Positions 32,485 through 42,153 of a stretch of DNA of 64,000 bases are shown here, one piece after another. Below the pieces are notes generated by a model. The model saw only the letters and a list, made by a program, of their open reading frames with translations. It did no database searches and was not told where the DNA came from. This DNA is from Spongiactinospora sp. TRM90649 (GTDB taxonomy: Bacteria; Actinomycetota; Actinomycetes; Streptosporangiales; Streptosporangiaceae): the NCBI RefSeq assembly GCF_029382225.1, contig NZ_JARLTC010000045.1, positions 1 through 64,000 on the forward strand, written 5' to 3'. The translations under genes and the position numbers were made by a program. Each line of letters begins with the position of its first letter. The stretch's first letter is position 1.

Positions 32485-33261
32485 TCAGCCCAGGTCGATG
32501 TGCTCCACGTCGCCGTGGTCGTCACGGTCGGCCTGGCCCGGACGGTCCTCGCGCGGCCTGCGGGCGGGGGTGGGCCGCGCCAGGGCGTCCACGGCCTCGC
32601 GCAGCGCGGTCACCAACTCGCCGCCCGCCGCCACCAGGTGGTCGGCGATGTCGGCGCCGGCGCTCGTGCTCGCCCGGCCCGCCTCGCGCTGGGCGGCGAT
32701 CACCCGGCACACGGGGCAGGCGCGGCAGATGTAGCCGTCCTCGTGGTGGTCGGAGACGGCGTCCTCCCACACATCGCGCTCCCGCTCGGGCTTGGCGCCG
32801 CCGCCGAGCATCTGGCCGATGCTCTTCCTGGTGCCCCAGAGCAGGCCGCGGCCGATCTCCCGGGCCGCGCGGTCCTGCAGGGAGTCGAGCAGCCGCCGGG
32901 CCTCGCCCGCGACCATCGACAGCGGGTCGCGGCCCTCGGCCCTGGCCCGCTCCACGTCGCGCTCCCAGGCGGCCCGCCGGGCCTCCTCGGCCCGGGTGGC
33001 GGCCCGTGCCGCGGCCTCCTCGGCCGCCGCCGCCTCCAGCCGTGCCGCCTCGGCCCGGGCCTCCGCCGCCGCCCGCGCGTCGGCCGCCGAAGCCCCGGAA
33101 GCCTCAGATGGCTCCGCAGCCTCCTCCTGAGCGTCACGAGGCTCGGTGTCGGCCGGGGTGGCCGTCGGGCCGTCGATCTGGTCTACCTCCGCGCTCCACG
33201 CGTCCTGCGTGCCGGACCCGCCCGCGGAGGCCTTCTCGTCGTTGCCACGCTTCTCAGTCAT
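32485..33261 (-). CDS. DUF5304-like acidic protein with Cys cluster
   Basis: The 258-residue protein starts at ATG 33261 after AGGAGGG. The N-terminal 60 residues are acidic and disordered. A long Ala/Glu/Arg-rich helix (about residues 55-110) suggests a coiled coil. The C-terminal half holds G-Y-I-C-R-A-C-P-V-C-R-V-I-A-A-Q-R-E, a compact Cys cluster that may bind zinc. The pattern matches actinobacterial DUF5304 proteins. The start overlaps the ArsA-like gene stop by 8 bp, so translation is coupled. Function is unknown. Confidence 0.7.
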   Translation of the reverse strand: MTEKRGNDEKASAGGSGTQDAWSAEVDQIDGPTATPADTEPRDAQEEAAEPSEASGASAADARAAAEARAEAARLEAAAAEEAAARAATRAEEARRAAWERDVERARAEGRDPLSMVAGEARRLLDSLQDRAAREIGRGLLWGTRKSIGQMLGGGAKPERERDVWEDAVSDHHEDGYICRACPVCRVIAAQREAGRASTSAGADIADHLVAAGGELVTALREAVDALARPTPARRPREDRPGQADRDDHGDVEHIDLG

Positions 33262-34429
33262 CAAGCCCTCCTGACTCGAACCGTACCCGCAGGCGTCCGT
33301 CGAGGAGCGCGGCGCTTTTCACCCGGCGGCGGGCCAGCGCCCCCGGCAGCGCGATGATCCGCCGGTGCGCCCCGGCCGTGACGATGAGCTCCTCGCCCTT
33401 CCTGGCCAGATCGACCTCCTCGCGCACGGCGAGCGGCAGCGCGAGCACCAGCTCGCCGGACTCGCCGATCATCAGGGGCGGGTCGCCGGCGGGCGGCGCG
33501 AAGGGGTCGGTATCGCCGTACATGGCCGCGCCGACCCCGGCGAGCGCGGCGGTCCCGATCGGCTCCTCCCCCAGGTACGGCACGCGGTGGATCGGCAGCG
33601 GCGCGAACGACTCCGCCGCCTCCGCCAGCCTGGCCGACTGCGCGGCCACCCACTGCCTGCGCCAGTCGTCCGCGCCCTCCTCCGGGAACACCCGGTTGGC
33701 GATGACGGCGTCTACGCGGTAGCCGTACAGGCTCAGCGAGGTCAGCGTACGGCGGGCCTCGGCGAGCACCACCGTCTCCGGGGTGAGCACCAGCCGCACC
33801 GAGGCGTTCTCGCCGGTCAGCCGCTCGCGCACCGCCAGCAGCCCGCGGTGCAGCCGCTCCCCCACCCCGACGACCTCCTCGCCGGGCGGGCTGATCCCCA
33901 TCACGTGCCGGATCAGCGGCGACGCGGCGCGCAACAGCCGCCTGCCCGCCGGAAGGAGCCTGCCGACGTGCCAGTCCAGGGCCTCGGGCAGCGCCAGCAG
34001 CCGCAGAGTCTCGCCGGTGGGCGCGCAGTCCACGACGATGACGTCCCAGCGACCGGTCTCGGCCTGGTCGCGCAGCTCCAGCAGCGCGATCAGCTCCTCC
34101 GCCCCCGGCAGGACGGTGATCTCCTCGGAGGTGATCTCGTCCATGCCGAGTTCCTTGAACACGTCGCGGACATAGTGCCGCAGCGTGCCCCAGTACCGCT
34201 CCATGGCCCGCTGGGCGTCCACCTGGAGCATGTAGAGGCCGGGCGCGATCTCGGCGGGGTCGGGCGCGGCCGGGGCGCCGAGGGCGTCGGCGAGGGAGTG
34301 CGCGGTGTCGGTGGAGACGACCAGCGTCTTGTGCCCGGCGCGGGCGGCGAGCACCGCCGTGGCCGCCGCCGCCGTGGTCTTGCCGACCCCGCCCTTGCCG
34401 GTGAACAGCAGCACGCGCGGCGCGCTCAT
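33254..34429 (-). CDS. ArsA/GET3-type ATPase
   Basis: The 391-residue protein starts at ATG 34429. It has the deviant Walker A L-F-T-G-K-G-G-V-G-K-T-T near residue 10, the signature V-V-S-T-D-T-A-H-S-L-A-D (switch I) near 40, and V-I-V-V-D-C-A-P-T-G-E-T-L-R-L near 128. No arsenic genes are nearby. The C-terminal ~50 residues resemble an alpha-crystallin-like strand cap seen in actinobacterial ArsA homologues. The gene sits between the SRPBCC gene (25-bp gap) and the DUF5304-like gene, an order shared with M. tuberculosis Rv2184c-Rv2185c (from memory). The role is unknown; protein targeting or metal handling are possibilities. Confidence 0.8.
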   Translation of the reverse strand: MSAPRVLLFTGKGGVGKTTAAAATAVLAARAGHKTLVVSTDTAHSLADALGAPAAPDPAEIAPGLYMLQVDAQRAMERYWGTLRHYVRDVFKELGMDEITSEEITVLPGAEELIALLELRDQAETGRWDVIVVDCAPTGETLRLLALPEALDWHVGRLLPAGRRLLRAASPLIRHVMGISPPGEEVVGVGERLHRGLLAVRERLTGENASVRLVLTPETVVLAEARRTLTSLSLYGYRVDAVIANRVFPEEGADDWRRQWVAAQSARLAEAAESFAPLPIHRVPYLGEEPIGTAALAGVGAAMYGDTDPFAPPAGDPPLMIGESGELVLALPLAVREEVDLARKGEELIVTAGAHRRIIALPGALARRRVKSAALLDGRLRVRFESGGLDD

Positions 34430-34454
34430 CGGCGCGGCCCGCCGTCGCGGCCGG

Positions 34455-34889
34455 TCATGCCGCCTCGACGCGTTTTCTCAGCCCTTTCAGGGCGGTGTCC
34501 ACGATGACCTTCTCGGCCTTGCGCCTGATCATGCCGATCATCGGCACCTTCAGCTCGACGGCCAGCTCGTAGGTCACCTCGGTGGCGCCGCCCGCCGGGG
34601 CGAGCCGGTAGCTGCCGGTCAGGCCGGACACCATGCCGCCCTGCTCGGCGATCCGCCAGTCGACGCCGTCGTCGTCGTGCCATGTGTAGGACAGGACGTA
34701 GGAGTCGCTGATCACGCCGACGTCCAGGGCGAAGCGCACCCGGTCGGCGCGGCCGTCCGCTCCGGTTGACAGCACCTCGGCGGACTTGACCTGAGCCCAT
34801 GCCGGATATGAAGCGAAGTCGGCGATCACCGCCATGATGGCCGGCCGGTCTGCGCCGATCGTGATGGATGAGGTGGTGCGATCAGCCAT
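34455..34889 (-). CDS. SRPBCC (START-like) lipid/polyketide-binding protein
   Basis: The 144-residue single-domain protein begins M-A-D-R-T-T-S-S-I-T-I-G-A and contains V-I-A-D-F-A-S-Y-P-A-W-A-Q-V and strand-rich blocks ending in a long C-terminal helix (A-L-K-G-L-R-K-R-V-E). This is the cyclase/dehydrase SRPBCC fold. It probably binds a hydrophobic ligand. It is the first gene of a predicted operon with the ArsA-like ATPase, DUF5304-like and glk genes. Confidence 0.8.
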   Translation of the reverse strand: MADRTTSSITIGADRPAIMAVIADFASYPAWAQVKSAEVLSTGADGRADRVRFALDVGVISDSYVLSYTWHDDDGVDWRIAEQGGMVSGLTGSYRLAPAGGATEVTYELAVELKVPMIGMIRRKAEKVIVDTALKGLRKRVEAA

Positions 34890-34926
34890 GGCCTAACCGT
34901 ACTCGTTTCCCCCATGCGTCACGTAG

Positions 34927-35694
34927 TCACCACTCCAGCGTGAAAGGGGTGCGCCTGGCCCGGAAGTGCCCGACGTTCACGCACTCCGTGCGGCCGATCC
35001 TGGTACGGGACGCCAGGGGCTGGTGCACGTGCCCGAACAGCGCGTACTTGGGCTGCGTGCGCCTGATCGCGTCGAGGGTCGCCTCGCTGCCCCGCTCGAA
35101 ACGCCTGGCCACCACGTCGTAGAGCAGTTCGGGCACGGCGGGCGGGATGTGGCAGCACAGCACGTCCACCTCGCCGACGGCCTCCACCTTCGCGGCGTAC
35201 TCGTCGTCGTCGATCTCGTACGGCGTGCGGTACCGCGTGCGCAGCCCGCCGCCCACGAACCCGAAGGTCAGCCCGCCGATCTCGACGCGCTCGCCGTCCA
35301 GGATGTGGTGTCCCTCGCGGGCGTGCGCGGCCCAGAACCTTGGGATGTCGACGTTGCCGTAGGTCATGTAGGCGGGTGTGGGCATGGCGGCGAACAGCTC
35401 GGCGTACTGCCGTTCGACCATGCGCTCGATGTGCTCGGCGGGGTCGCCGTCCAGCGAGCCCCACAGCCCCGCCGACATCGTCCGCGCCTCGTCGAAGCGG
35501 CCCGCCGTGCGCAGGCCGATGTACTCGGCCGCCCTGGCCGCGCCGAAGAGCTCGGGGAAGATGCCCTGGGAGTGGTCGTCGTAGTCGATGAAGAGGACCA
35601 GATCGCCGAGGCAGATCAACGCGTCCGCGCCGTCACCGGCGCGGGCGAGCGCGTCGGCCCTTCCGTGCACATCGCTCACGACATGGACCCGCAT
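34927..35694 (-). CDS. Calcineurin-like metallophosphoesterase
   Basis: The 255-residue protein starts at ATG 35694 (M-R-V-H-V-V-S-D-V-H-G); a second ATG three codons earlier is less well spaced. The metal-binding motifs are D-V-H near residue 8, I-C-L-G-D-L near 28, T-Y-G-N-V-D near 112, L-C-C-H-I-P near 180 and F-G-H-V-H-Q near 222. All five motifs needed for a dinuclear site are present. The substrate is unknown. It is divergent from the acyl-CoA synthetase gene. Confidence 0.85.
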   Translation of the reverse strand: MRVHVVSDVHGRADALARAGDGADALICLGDLVLFIDYDDHSQGIFPELFGAARAAEYIGLRTAGRFDEARTMSAGLWGSLDGDPAEHIERMVERQYAELFAAMPTPAYMTYGNVDIPRFWAAHAREGHHILDGERVEIGGLTFGFVGGGLRTRYRTPYEIDDDEYAAKVEAVGEVDVLCCHIPPAVPELLYDVVARRFERGSEATLDAIRRTQPKYALFGHVHQPLASRTRIGRTECVNVGHFRARRTPFTLEW

Positions 35695-35766
35695 GCCGGA
35701 CATCCTAATCAGCCGTCTCCGGCGCGCCGGATACCGGGAGTGACTGCTGGTAACGTGGTCGTCAGG

Positions 35767-35795
35767 TTGTCAACGCCCTTAGTAACGCCTAGATG
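35767..35795 (+). promoter_or_regulatory. Predicted promoter of the acyl-CoA synthetase gene
   Basis: A -35 ttgtca (35767-35772) and -10 tagatg (35790-35795) are separated by 17 bp and lie about 75 bp upstream of the start at 35869. Both deviate modestly from consensus. Confidence 0.5.
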
Positions 35796-35868
35796 ACGAA
35801 CTCTACCCAGTCGTAACTTATCGCGGTAGCGTCCAGGCACAGATCGACCGCCCCGCAAGGAGTGACCC

Positions 35869-37662
<1,794 letters not shown>

Positions 37663-37681
37663 CGGCCGCGGGCGTCGGTGC

Positions 37682-38107
37682 TCACAGGGGCGTTCGCAGC
37701 GCCCGCACCACCCGCTCGAAGGTCTCGTCCCAGCGGGCGGCCCGCTCCTGCCGGAAGTCGGCGGCGGCGCGGGCGCCCGCGAGCGGCGGCAGCGGGCCGT
37801 CGCCGATCAGCACCGGGATGACCCGCACGTTCTCCTCGATCGCCCGTTTCATCATCGCCGCGTACTCGTTGCGCACCCAGGCGCTCCCGGCGGAGGCCGG
37901 GCTGTGGACCAGGATGCCGTTCGCCGACGCCCGGACGAACTCCTCGACCCGCACCACGATCAGGTCGCCCAGGGTGATCAGCTCGCCGTCCCAGGCGACG
38001 GTGAGACCGCGCTCGCCAAGGCGGCGGGCGAACGCGGCGACCCAGTCGCGGTCCGCGTGGGCGTAGGAGATGAACACGTCGTATTCCGGGGATCCCCGCG
38101 TTTCCAC
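37682..38107 (-). CDS. Stand-alone TIR-domain protein
   Basis: The 141-residue protein is essentially one TIR domain: P-E-Y-D-V-F-I-S-Y-A-H-A-D-R-D-W-V near the start, T-V-A-W-D-G-E-L-I-T-L-G-D (BB-loop region), I-L-V-H-S-P-A-S-A-G-S-A-W-V-R-N-E-Y (the Glu aligns with the NADase catalytic residue), and a C-terminal R-W-D-E-T-F-E helix. The GTG at 38107 follows GGGAAGG. An alternative GTG at 38131 overlaps the pimB-like stop (GTGA). It lies downstream of the glycosyltransferase gene in the same direction. TIR proteins can hydrolyse NAD+ or act as adaptors in antiphage signalling; no partner effector is visible here. Confidence 0.75.
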   Translation of the reverse strand: METRGSPEYDVFISYAHADRDWVAAFARRLGERGLTVAWDGELITLGDLIVVRVEEFVRASANGILVHSPASAGSAWVRNEYAAMMKRAIEENVRVIPVLIGDGPLPPLAGARAAADFRQERAARWDETFERVVRALRTPL

Positions 38108-38127
38108 GGCGTCACCTTCCCTGGTGA

Positions 38128-39276
38128 TCACGAGGGCGGTCTCGTCCGGGAGCCGAGCAGCTCGTCGAAGCGGGCGGCGACCAGCGGCCAGGACCACTCG
38201 CGTTCGGTCCAGGCGCGCCCGCGCTCTCCCATCATCCGCGCTCTGCCGGGGTCGGACAGCAGGTCGATCAGGGCGCGCGCGACCTCGTCCACGGACGTGC
38301 CGTCCACGACCAGGCCGGTCTCGCCGTGCCGGACGGCGTCCGGGGCCCCGCCCGACGACCCCGCGATGACCGGCAGCCCGGTGGCCGACGCCTCCAGGTA
38401 GACGATGCCGAGCCCCTCCACGTCGATGCCGCCCAGGCGGGTGCGGCAGGGCATGGCGAAGACGTCTCCGGCGTCGTAGTGCGCGGGCAGCGCGCTCCAC
38501 GGCACCGGGCCGGTGAAGCGCACGGACCCGCCCAGGCGCGCGGCGGCCCGCTGCAGGGCGCGGCGGCCGGGGCCGCCGCCGACCAGGAGCAGGGCGGCCT
38601 CGGGGACGGCCCGCAGCACCTTCGGCCAGGCCCGCACCAGCACGTCCTGGCCCTTGCGGGAGACCAGGCGGGACACGCAGACGGCCACCGGGCGGCCGGA
38701 CAGGCCGAGCCGTTTGCGGACCTCCGCGCCTCCCGCGCCCGGCCGGAAGACGGAGGTGTCCACGCCGGGGGTCAGGCGGGCCAGCTTGCCGGGGTCGATG
38801 ACCTCCGCCAGCCGTCCTCGGGTGTACTCGCCCAGATAGGTGACGACGTCGGCGTGCGCGCCGATGCGCGCGAGCACCTGCCGGGGGCCGGGCAGCCGGG
38901 CCCACGACGCCTCGTGGCCGTGCGTGAGCATGACCACGCGCCGGGCGCCGGCCGTCCGCAGCGCGGGCGCCAGCAGGCCCAGCGGCGCCGCCGCGCCGAA
39001 CACCACGGTCTCCACGCCGTGCTCGCGCACCAGCCGCGCCGCCCTGCGGGCGACGCCCGGCACCGGCAGCATCAGACGCCCGGGGTGACGCACCACCCGG
39101 TACGGCTGGCGGCGGTCGAACGCCTCGCACCCCGTCCAGCTCGGCGCGTAGACGATCATCGACCCCGGCGGCCGGTGCAGCGCGAGGCCGTGCACGAACG
39201 CCTGGATCCCGCCGGGGCGCGGCGGGAAGTCATTGGTGACGACGAGGGCGGGGCCAGGTTCCCGCGGCTCCGTCAT
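38128..39276 (-). CDS. pimB: GT4 glycosyltransferase, PimB-like mannosyltransferase
   Basis: The 382-residue GT-B protein has N-terminal V-V-T-N-D-F-P-P-R-P-G-G-I-Q, the nucleotide-sugar region V-S-R-L-V-S-R-K-G-Q-D near residue 200, and the E-x7-E motif in E-G-L-G-I-V-Y-L-E near 290. The sequence and its place next to the FadD15-like gene match PimB' (Rv2188c), which adds the second mannose to phosphatidylinositol monomannoside. The start overlaps the M48 peptidase stop by 4 bp (ATGA). The symbol is inferred from family and context, not proven. Confidence 0.72.
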   Translation of the reverse strand: MTEPREPGPALVVTNDFPPRPGGIQAFVHGLALHRPPGSMIVYAPSWTGCEAFDRRQPYRVVRHPGRLMLPVPGVARRAARLVREHGVETVVFGAAAPLGLLAPALRTAGARRVVMLTHGHEASWARLPGPRQVLARIGAHADVVTYLGEYTRGRLAEVIDPGKLARLTPGVDTSVFRPGAGGAEVRKRLGLSGRPVAVCVSRLVSRKGQDVLVRAWPKVLRAVPEAALLLVGGGPGRRALQRAAARLGGSVRFTGPVPWSALPAHYDAGDVFAMPCRTRLGGIDVEGLGIVYLEASATGLPVIAGSSGGAPDAVRHGETGLVVDGTSVDEVARALIDLLSDPGRARMMGERGRAWTEREWSWPLVAARFDELLGSRTRPPS

Positions 39277-40526
39277 GGCTCGGGCCGGCCGTGCAGCAGC
39301 GCCCAGGAGCGGGCCGAGGCGATCCGCTGCGGTGCCGTGGGATGCGATGAGTAGAGGACGTATTCCAGCGGATCGGGTGACAGGTCGGAGATGTTGGTGA
39401 CGGCCAGCCGCTTCTGCATCGCCACGAACGTGGCCGGATCACGGGTGAGGTCCAGCGCGTGGACGTCGGCGCGGGCCTCGATGTGCCTGCTGACCACGTT
39501 CTGCGCGGGCCCGGACAGGAACGTGGCCAGGCTCATGAGCCCCATCAGCAGCCCGGCCGCCGCCGGGTCGGCCACCGAGCGGACCCCGGTGCGGCGGGTC
39601 AGCGGACCGGCCGAGGTGATCAGGAAGAGCAGCACCGCGCCGAACGCCGCGCCCAGGCCGCCGATCAGCGTGCCGGACAGGACGTCGTCGTTCTTCGCGT
39701 GGCCCAGCTCGTGCGCCACGATCAGCTCGATCTCGTTGGCCGGGGCGCGCAGCAGCGTGTCGTAGACGACGATGCGGCGGGTCGCGCCGAACCCGGAGAC
39801 GTAGGCGTTGAGCGCCGTCGTGCGCCGCGACGCGTCGGCGACCAGCACGTCCTCCACGGGCACGCCGTCGCGGGCGGCCATGGCCAGCAGGTCGTCGCGC
39901 AACTGCCCGGCGCGCATCGGCTGGAAGTCGTTGAACAGCGGCTCGACCACGATCGGGTAGACGAACGAGGCCGCGAGGGTCAGCGTGAACGCGCCCACCG
40001 CCGCCGGGATCCACCACCGCGCGAAACGCCGGGCCAGCGCGATCACCGCGACCACCATGACGGCGGTCAGCAGTGTGCCCACGCCGATGTTCTTCAGCCG
40101 GTCGATGCTCCAGGAGGCCCAGCTCTGGGTGGAAAGGCCGTAGTCCACCAGGTAGGTCTCGTACCACATGCCGAGCGGCCAGCGCAGCAGCTCGACGATC
40201 ACGGTCAGCGCCACGATCCCGAGGACGGCCTGCACCCACCAAGGTCCCGGGAGCCGCCGCACCACGCGTGCGCCGAACGGCGTGGCCACCAGCACGATCG
40301 CGAAGGCCAGGCCGAGCGCGAGCGACACGTATGACGGCACGCTGATCGCCGCGTCGAACGCCCGTGACCGGGCGATCTCGGCGGCGGTGAAGTCGCGCGC
40401 CGGGTCCGGCGTCACGGGCGGCGCGTCCGCCGGAAGCGGATACCAGGGCGTGGCCAGCGCGACGACGAGGCCGATCGCCAGGCCGAGCACCGCCAGCGCG
40501 ATCCATGCTCCGCGCACCCCTCGCAC
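39273..40526 (-). CDS. M48 family (Ste24-like) membrane metalloprotease
   Basis: The 417-residue protein, from GTG 40526 preceded by GGGGGGAG, has several hydrophobic segments (A-L-A-V-L-G-L-A-I-G-L-V-V near the start, and four more). The zinc site is I-V-A-H-E-L-G-H-A-K-N-D-D near residue 265, with the distal Glu in R-H-I-E-A-R-A-D-V-H-A-L near 340. This is the CAAX-protease/HtpX-like M48 family, anchored in the cytoplasmic membrane and likely involved in membrane-protein quality control. The long open frame upstream to 40934 is shadow sequence. Confidence 0.82.
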   Translation of the reverse strand: MRGVRGAWIALAVLGLAIGLVVALATPWYPLPADAPPVTPDPARDFTAAEIARSRAFDAAISVPSYVSLALGLAFAIVLVATPFGARVVRRLPGPWWVQAVLGIVALTVIVELLRWPLGMWYETYLVDYGLSTQSWASWSIDRLKNIGVGTLLTAVMVVAVIALARRFARWWIPAAVGAFTLTLAASFVYPIVVEPLFNDFQPMRAGQLRDDLLAMAARDGVPVEDVLVADASRRTTALNAYVSGFGATRRIVVYDTLLRAPANEIELIVAHELGHAKNDDVLSGTLIGGLGAAFGAVLLFLITSAGPLTRRTGVRSVADPAAAGLLMGLMSLATFLSGPAQNVVSRHIEARADVHALDLTRDPATFVAMQKRLAVTNISDLSPDPLEYVLYSSHPTAPQRIASARSWALLHGRPEP

Positions 40527-40683
40527 CAGCGCCACTCCCCCCGGTCGGACCGTCTCCCAGAGCGCATTCTCTAGGATCCGCCCGCCGGAGAGCCACCATC
40601 GCGGGATTCGGACGCCTGCCGTACCCCGGATGGCGGCCGGTCCCGGTCCCCAGGGGGGCGGGGAGGACCGGGACCGGTGACCG

Positions 40684-40708
40684 CCGGGCCTCGTGAGACG
40701 AGGCCCGG
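40684..40708 (-). terminator. Terminator hairpin after the NlpC/P60 gene
   Basis: A perfect 10-bp stem, ccgggcctcg (40684-40693) with cgaggcccgg (40699-40708), has a 5-nt loop, 24 bp after the NlpC/P60 stop at 40732. A second inverted repeat (ccggtcccggtcc 40637-40649 with its complement 40665-40677) lies just downstream. Together they separate this gene from the M48 operon. Confidence 0.65.
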
Positions 40709-40731
40709 ACGGAACCCGGCCGGAGGCCGGG

Positions 40732-41361
40732 CTAGATGCCCGGACGTACGGCGCCGCTGAAACTCGCCTTACGCCAGCCGCTGAGCTTGTCGATGCGGAC
40801 GGTCTTTCCACTGCTGGGCGAATGGACCATCTTGCCGTTACCGACGTACATTCCAACGTGGCCCTTGCCCCGGAAGAACAGCAGGTCTCCGGGCCGCAGG
40901 TTCTTGTAGGACACCTTCTTCTTGACGCGCGCATATTGGCTGTGCGTGATGCGCGGAAGGTTCACGCCGGCTTTCTTCCAACTGAACTGAACGAGACCTG
41001 AGCAATCAAAAGCGTTCGGACCGGTGCCTCCCCACCGATACGGATCGCCGACCTGCTTCTTGGCCACAGAAACGGCCTTGGCGGCTTTGGCCTTCTGCTT
41101 GGCCGCCTTACTCAGCTTCTTGGTCTTGGACTTGGCCTTGGCGGCTTGTGCCTCGGCCGGTGCGGCCTCGCCCGGTTCGGGCGTGGTCACCGTCGTCACC
41201 GTTTCGACCTCGGAAGCGAATGGTTCGGGACCGGCCGTCGCCCCGGCCGTGGTCGCAGCGAGCGCCACGGTCGCCGCCGAAGCGGTGAGGGTGAGAACCG
41301 TGCCACCGATCGTGAGGCGGGCACGGCGAGACAGCCGCGAATCATACTGGGATGCGGACAG
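40732..41361 (-). CDS. NlpC/P60 peptidoglycan endopeptidase (CTG start proposed)
   Basis: The 209-residue secreted hydrolase, if read from CTG 41361 (after GAGGAG), has a full signal peptide: L-S-R-R-A-R-L-T-I-G-G-T-V-L-T-L-T-A-S-A-A-T-V-A-L-A, cut near A-G-A-T-A. The GTG at 41268 would cut that signal in half and has no ribosome binding site. After a Lys/Ala-rich linker comes the NlpC/P60 domain: F-D-C-S-G-L-V-Q-F-S-W (catalytic Cys), G-H-V-G-M-Y-V-G and M-V-H-S-P (His residues). It cleaves peptide bonds in cell-wall muropeptides. Upstream it has a c-di-AMP riboswitch, an intrinsic terminator and a CRP-like site, matching the regulation of cell-wall hydrolases such as rpfA in Streptomyces. 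Confidence 0.8.
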   Translation of the reverse strand: MSASQYDSRLSRRARLTIGGTVLTLTASAATVALAATTAGATAGPEPFASEVETVTTVTTPEPGEAAPAEAQAAKAKSKTKKLSKAAKQKAKAAKAVSVAKKQVGDPYRWGGTGPNAFDCSGLVQFSWKKAGVNLPRITHSQYARVKKKVSYKNLRPGDLLFFRGKGHVGMYVGNGKMVHSPSSGKTVRIDKLSGWRKASFSGAVRPGI

Positions 41362-41388
41362 GATTGCTCCTCAGCTCTTCCACGAATG

Positions 41389-41547
41389 CCTACCGGGTTA
41401 GCTGACGGATTCGGGCGGGGAAGTTTCGCCCTACGGCGCACGCGGCGCCGATTCACCCCTGTCTCCGTTCTCGCCGATAAAAGATCAGTGCGAGTCGGAC
41501 AATTGGGTCCCCGGCTCCATGCCTCCTGACTGCATGGACTCGGCAGG
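41389..41547 (-). promoter_or_regulatory. ydaO/yuaA-type c-di-AMP riboswitch
   Basis: On the minus strand the region reads G-C-C-G-G-G-G-A-C-C-C-A-A (near 41510), then g-g-g-g-t-g-a-a-t-c-g-g-c (near 41455). It ends with the highly conserved block cgaatccgtcagctaaccc followed by ggtaggc. These are the diagnostic segments of the ydaO riboswitch. P1 forms from cctgcc (41547-41542) and ggtagg (41394-41389). An internal arm tccatgc/gcatgga supplies a side helix. The element ends 27 nt before the proposed start codon with no terminator between, so control is probably at translation or by upstream structure. c-di-AMP is expected to reduce expression of the NlpC/P60 gene. Confidence 0.82.
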
Positions 41548-41620
41548 TCACCGCCCCGGAACGGGGGGGTCAAGGCACGCGCCTACGCGGACGGCGGTGA
41601 CCGGATAGATCTCTATTCAG

Positions 41621-41649
41621 AAAAAACACCGGCGGATCCTGGCCGGTGT
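41621..41649 (-). terminator. Intrinsic terminator upstream of the riboswitch
   Basis: On the minus strand an 8-bp stem, acaccggc with gccggtgt (41649-41642 and 41633-41626), is followed by six consecutive T. It would stop transcripts initiated at the promoter near 41740 about 100 nt after their start and before the riboswitch. Confidence 0.75.
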
Positions 41650-41733
41650 GTCGCGGCGGCATGGCGTGCCGACCGCGCAGCGAGAAGGTACCCCTATCGC
41701 CATATCTCGGCAAAGAGCCGACAAAGACAGGAG

Positions 41734-41762
41734 ATCGTATCTACCCCGGGATCTTGTGTGAA
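41734..41762 (-). promoter_or_regulatory. Predicted promoter in the NlpC/P60 upstream region
   Basis: Minus-strand -35 ttcaca (41762-41757) and -10 tacgat (41739-41734) have a 17-bp spacer. Transcription would begin near 41727 and run toward the terminator at 41621-41649 and the riboswitch. Confidence 0.5.
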
Positions 41763-41794
41763 TCCCCTGCATGACCGGGGGTTCCGAGATGGAG

Positions 41795-41810
41795 TGTGAC
41801 TCTCATCACA
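41795..41810. promoter_or_regulatory. CRP-type binding site
   Basis: The sequence tgtgactctcatcaca is a perfect TGTGA-N6-TCACA palindrome. Its centre is about 75 bp upstream of the predicted minus-strand start at 41727, a distance used by class I CRP activators. Control of cell-wall hydrolase genes by Crp together with a ydaO riboswitch is known for Streptomyces rpfA. Confidence 0.7.
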
Positions 41811-42153
41811 TATCCCGGAAAGCATGACAAATGCCGTAACGGAGATCACATCCGGGGGCGGCGCTAGAGATCTTCAGCGCGGGGGTTCGAGATCGGCGGG
41901 TCGCAGGTGTTTCACGGATCCACTTGAACCCCTAGCGGCGCATGCTATGCTCCGCATCACAGAGCCATAACGAGCGTTATATGAGTAAAGTCGGTGTAGC
42001 AAAAGCGGGCGTATGCGCACGCATCCACCCGCCGCATGGCGACGCCGAACCGGGGAAAACCCACCCGGAACACGGCGACGACCACCACCCCCGAGGGCCC
42101 GAGGAAGGCGAGGCCGGGGCGACGAGGGCGGTGGAGAATCGGGTGGTACGGAT

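Noticed and set aside
30513..33722. A 1,069-codon plus-strand open frame
   Set aside because: It lies antisense to the nuclease-fold, glucokinase, DUF5304-like and ArsA-like genes, all with clear motifs.
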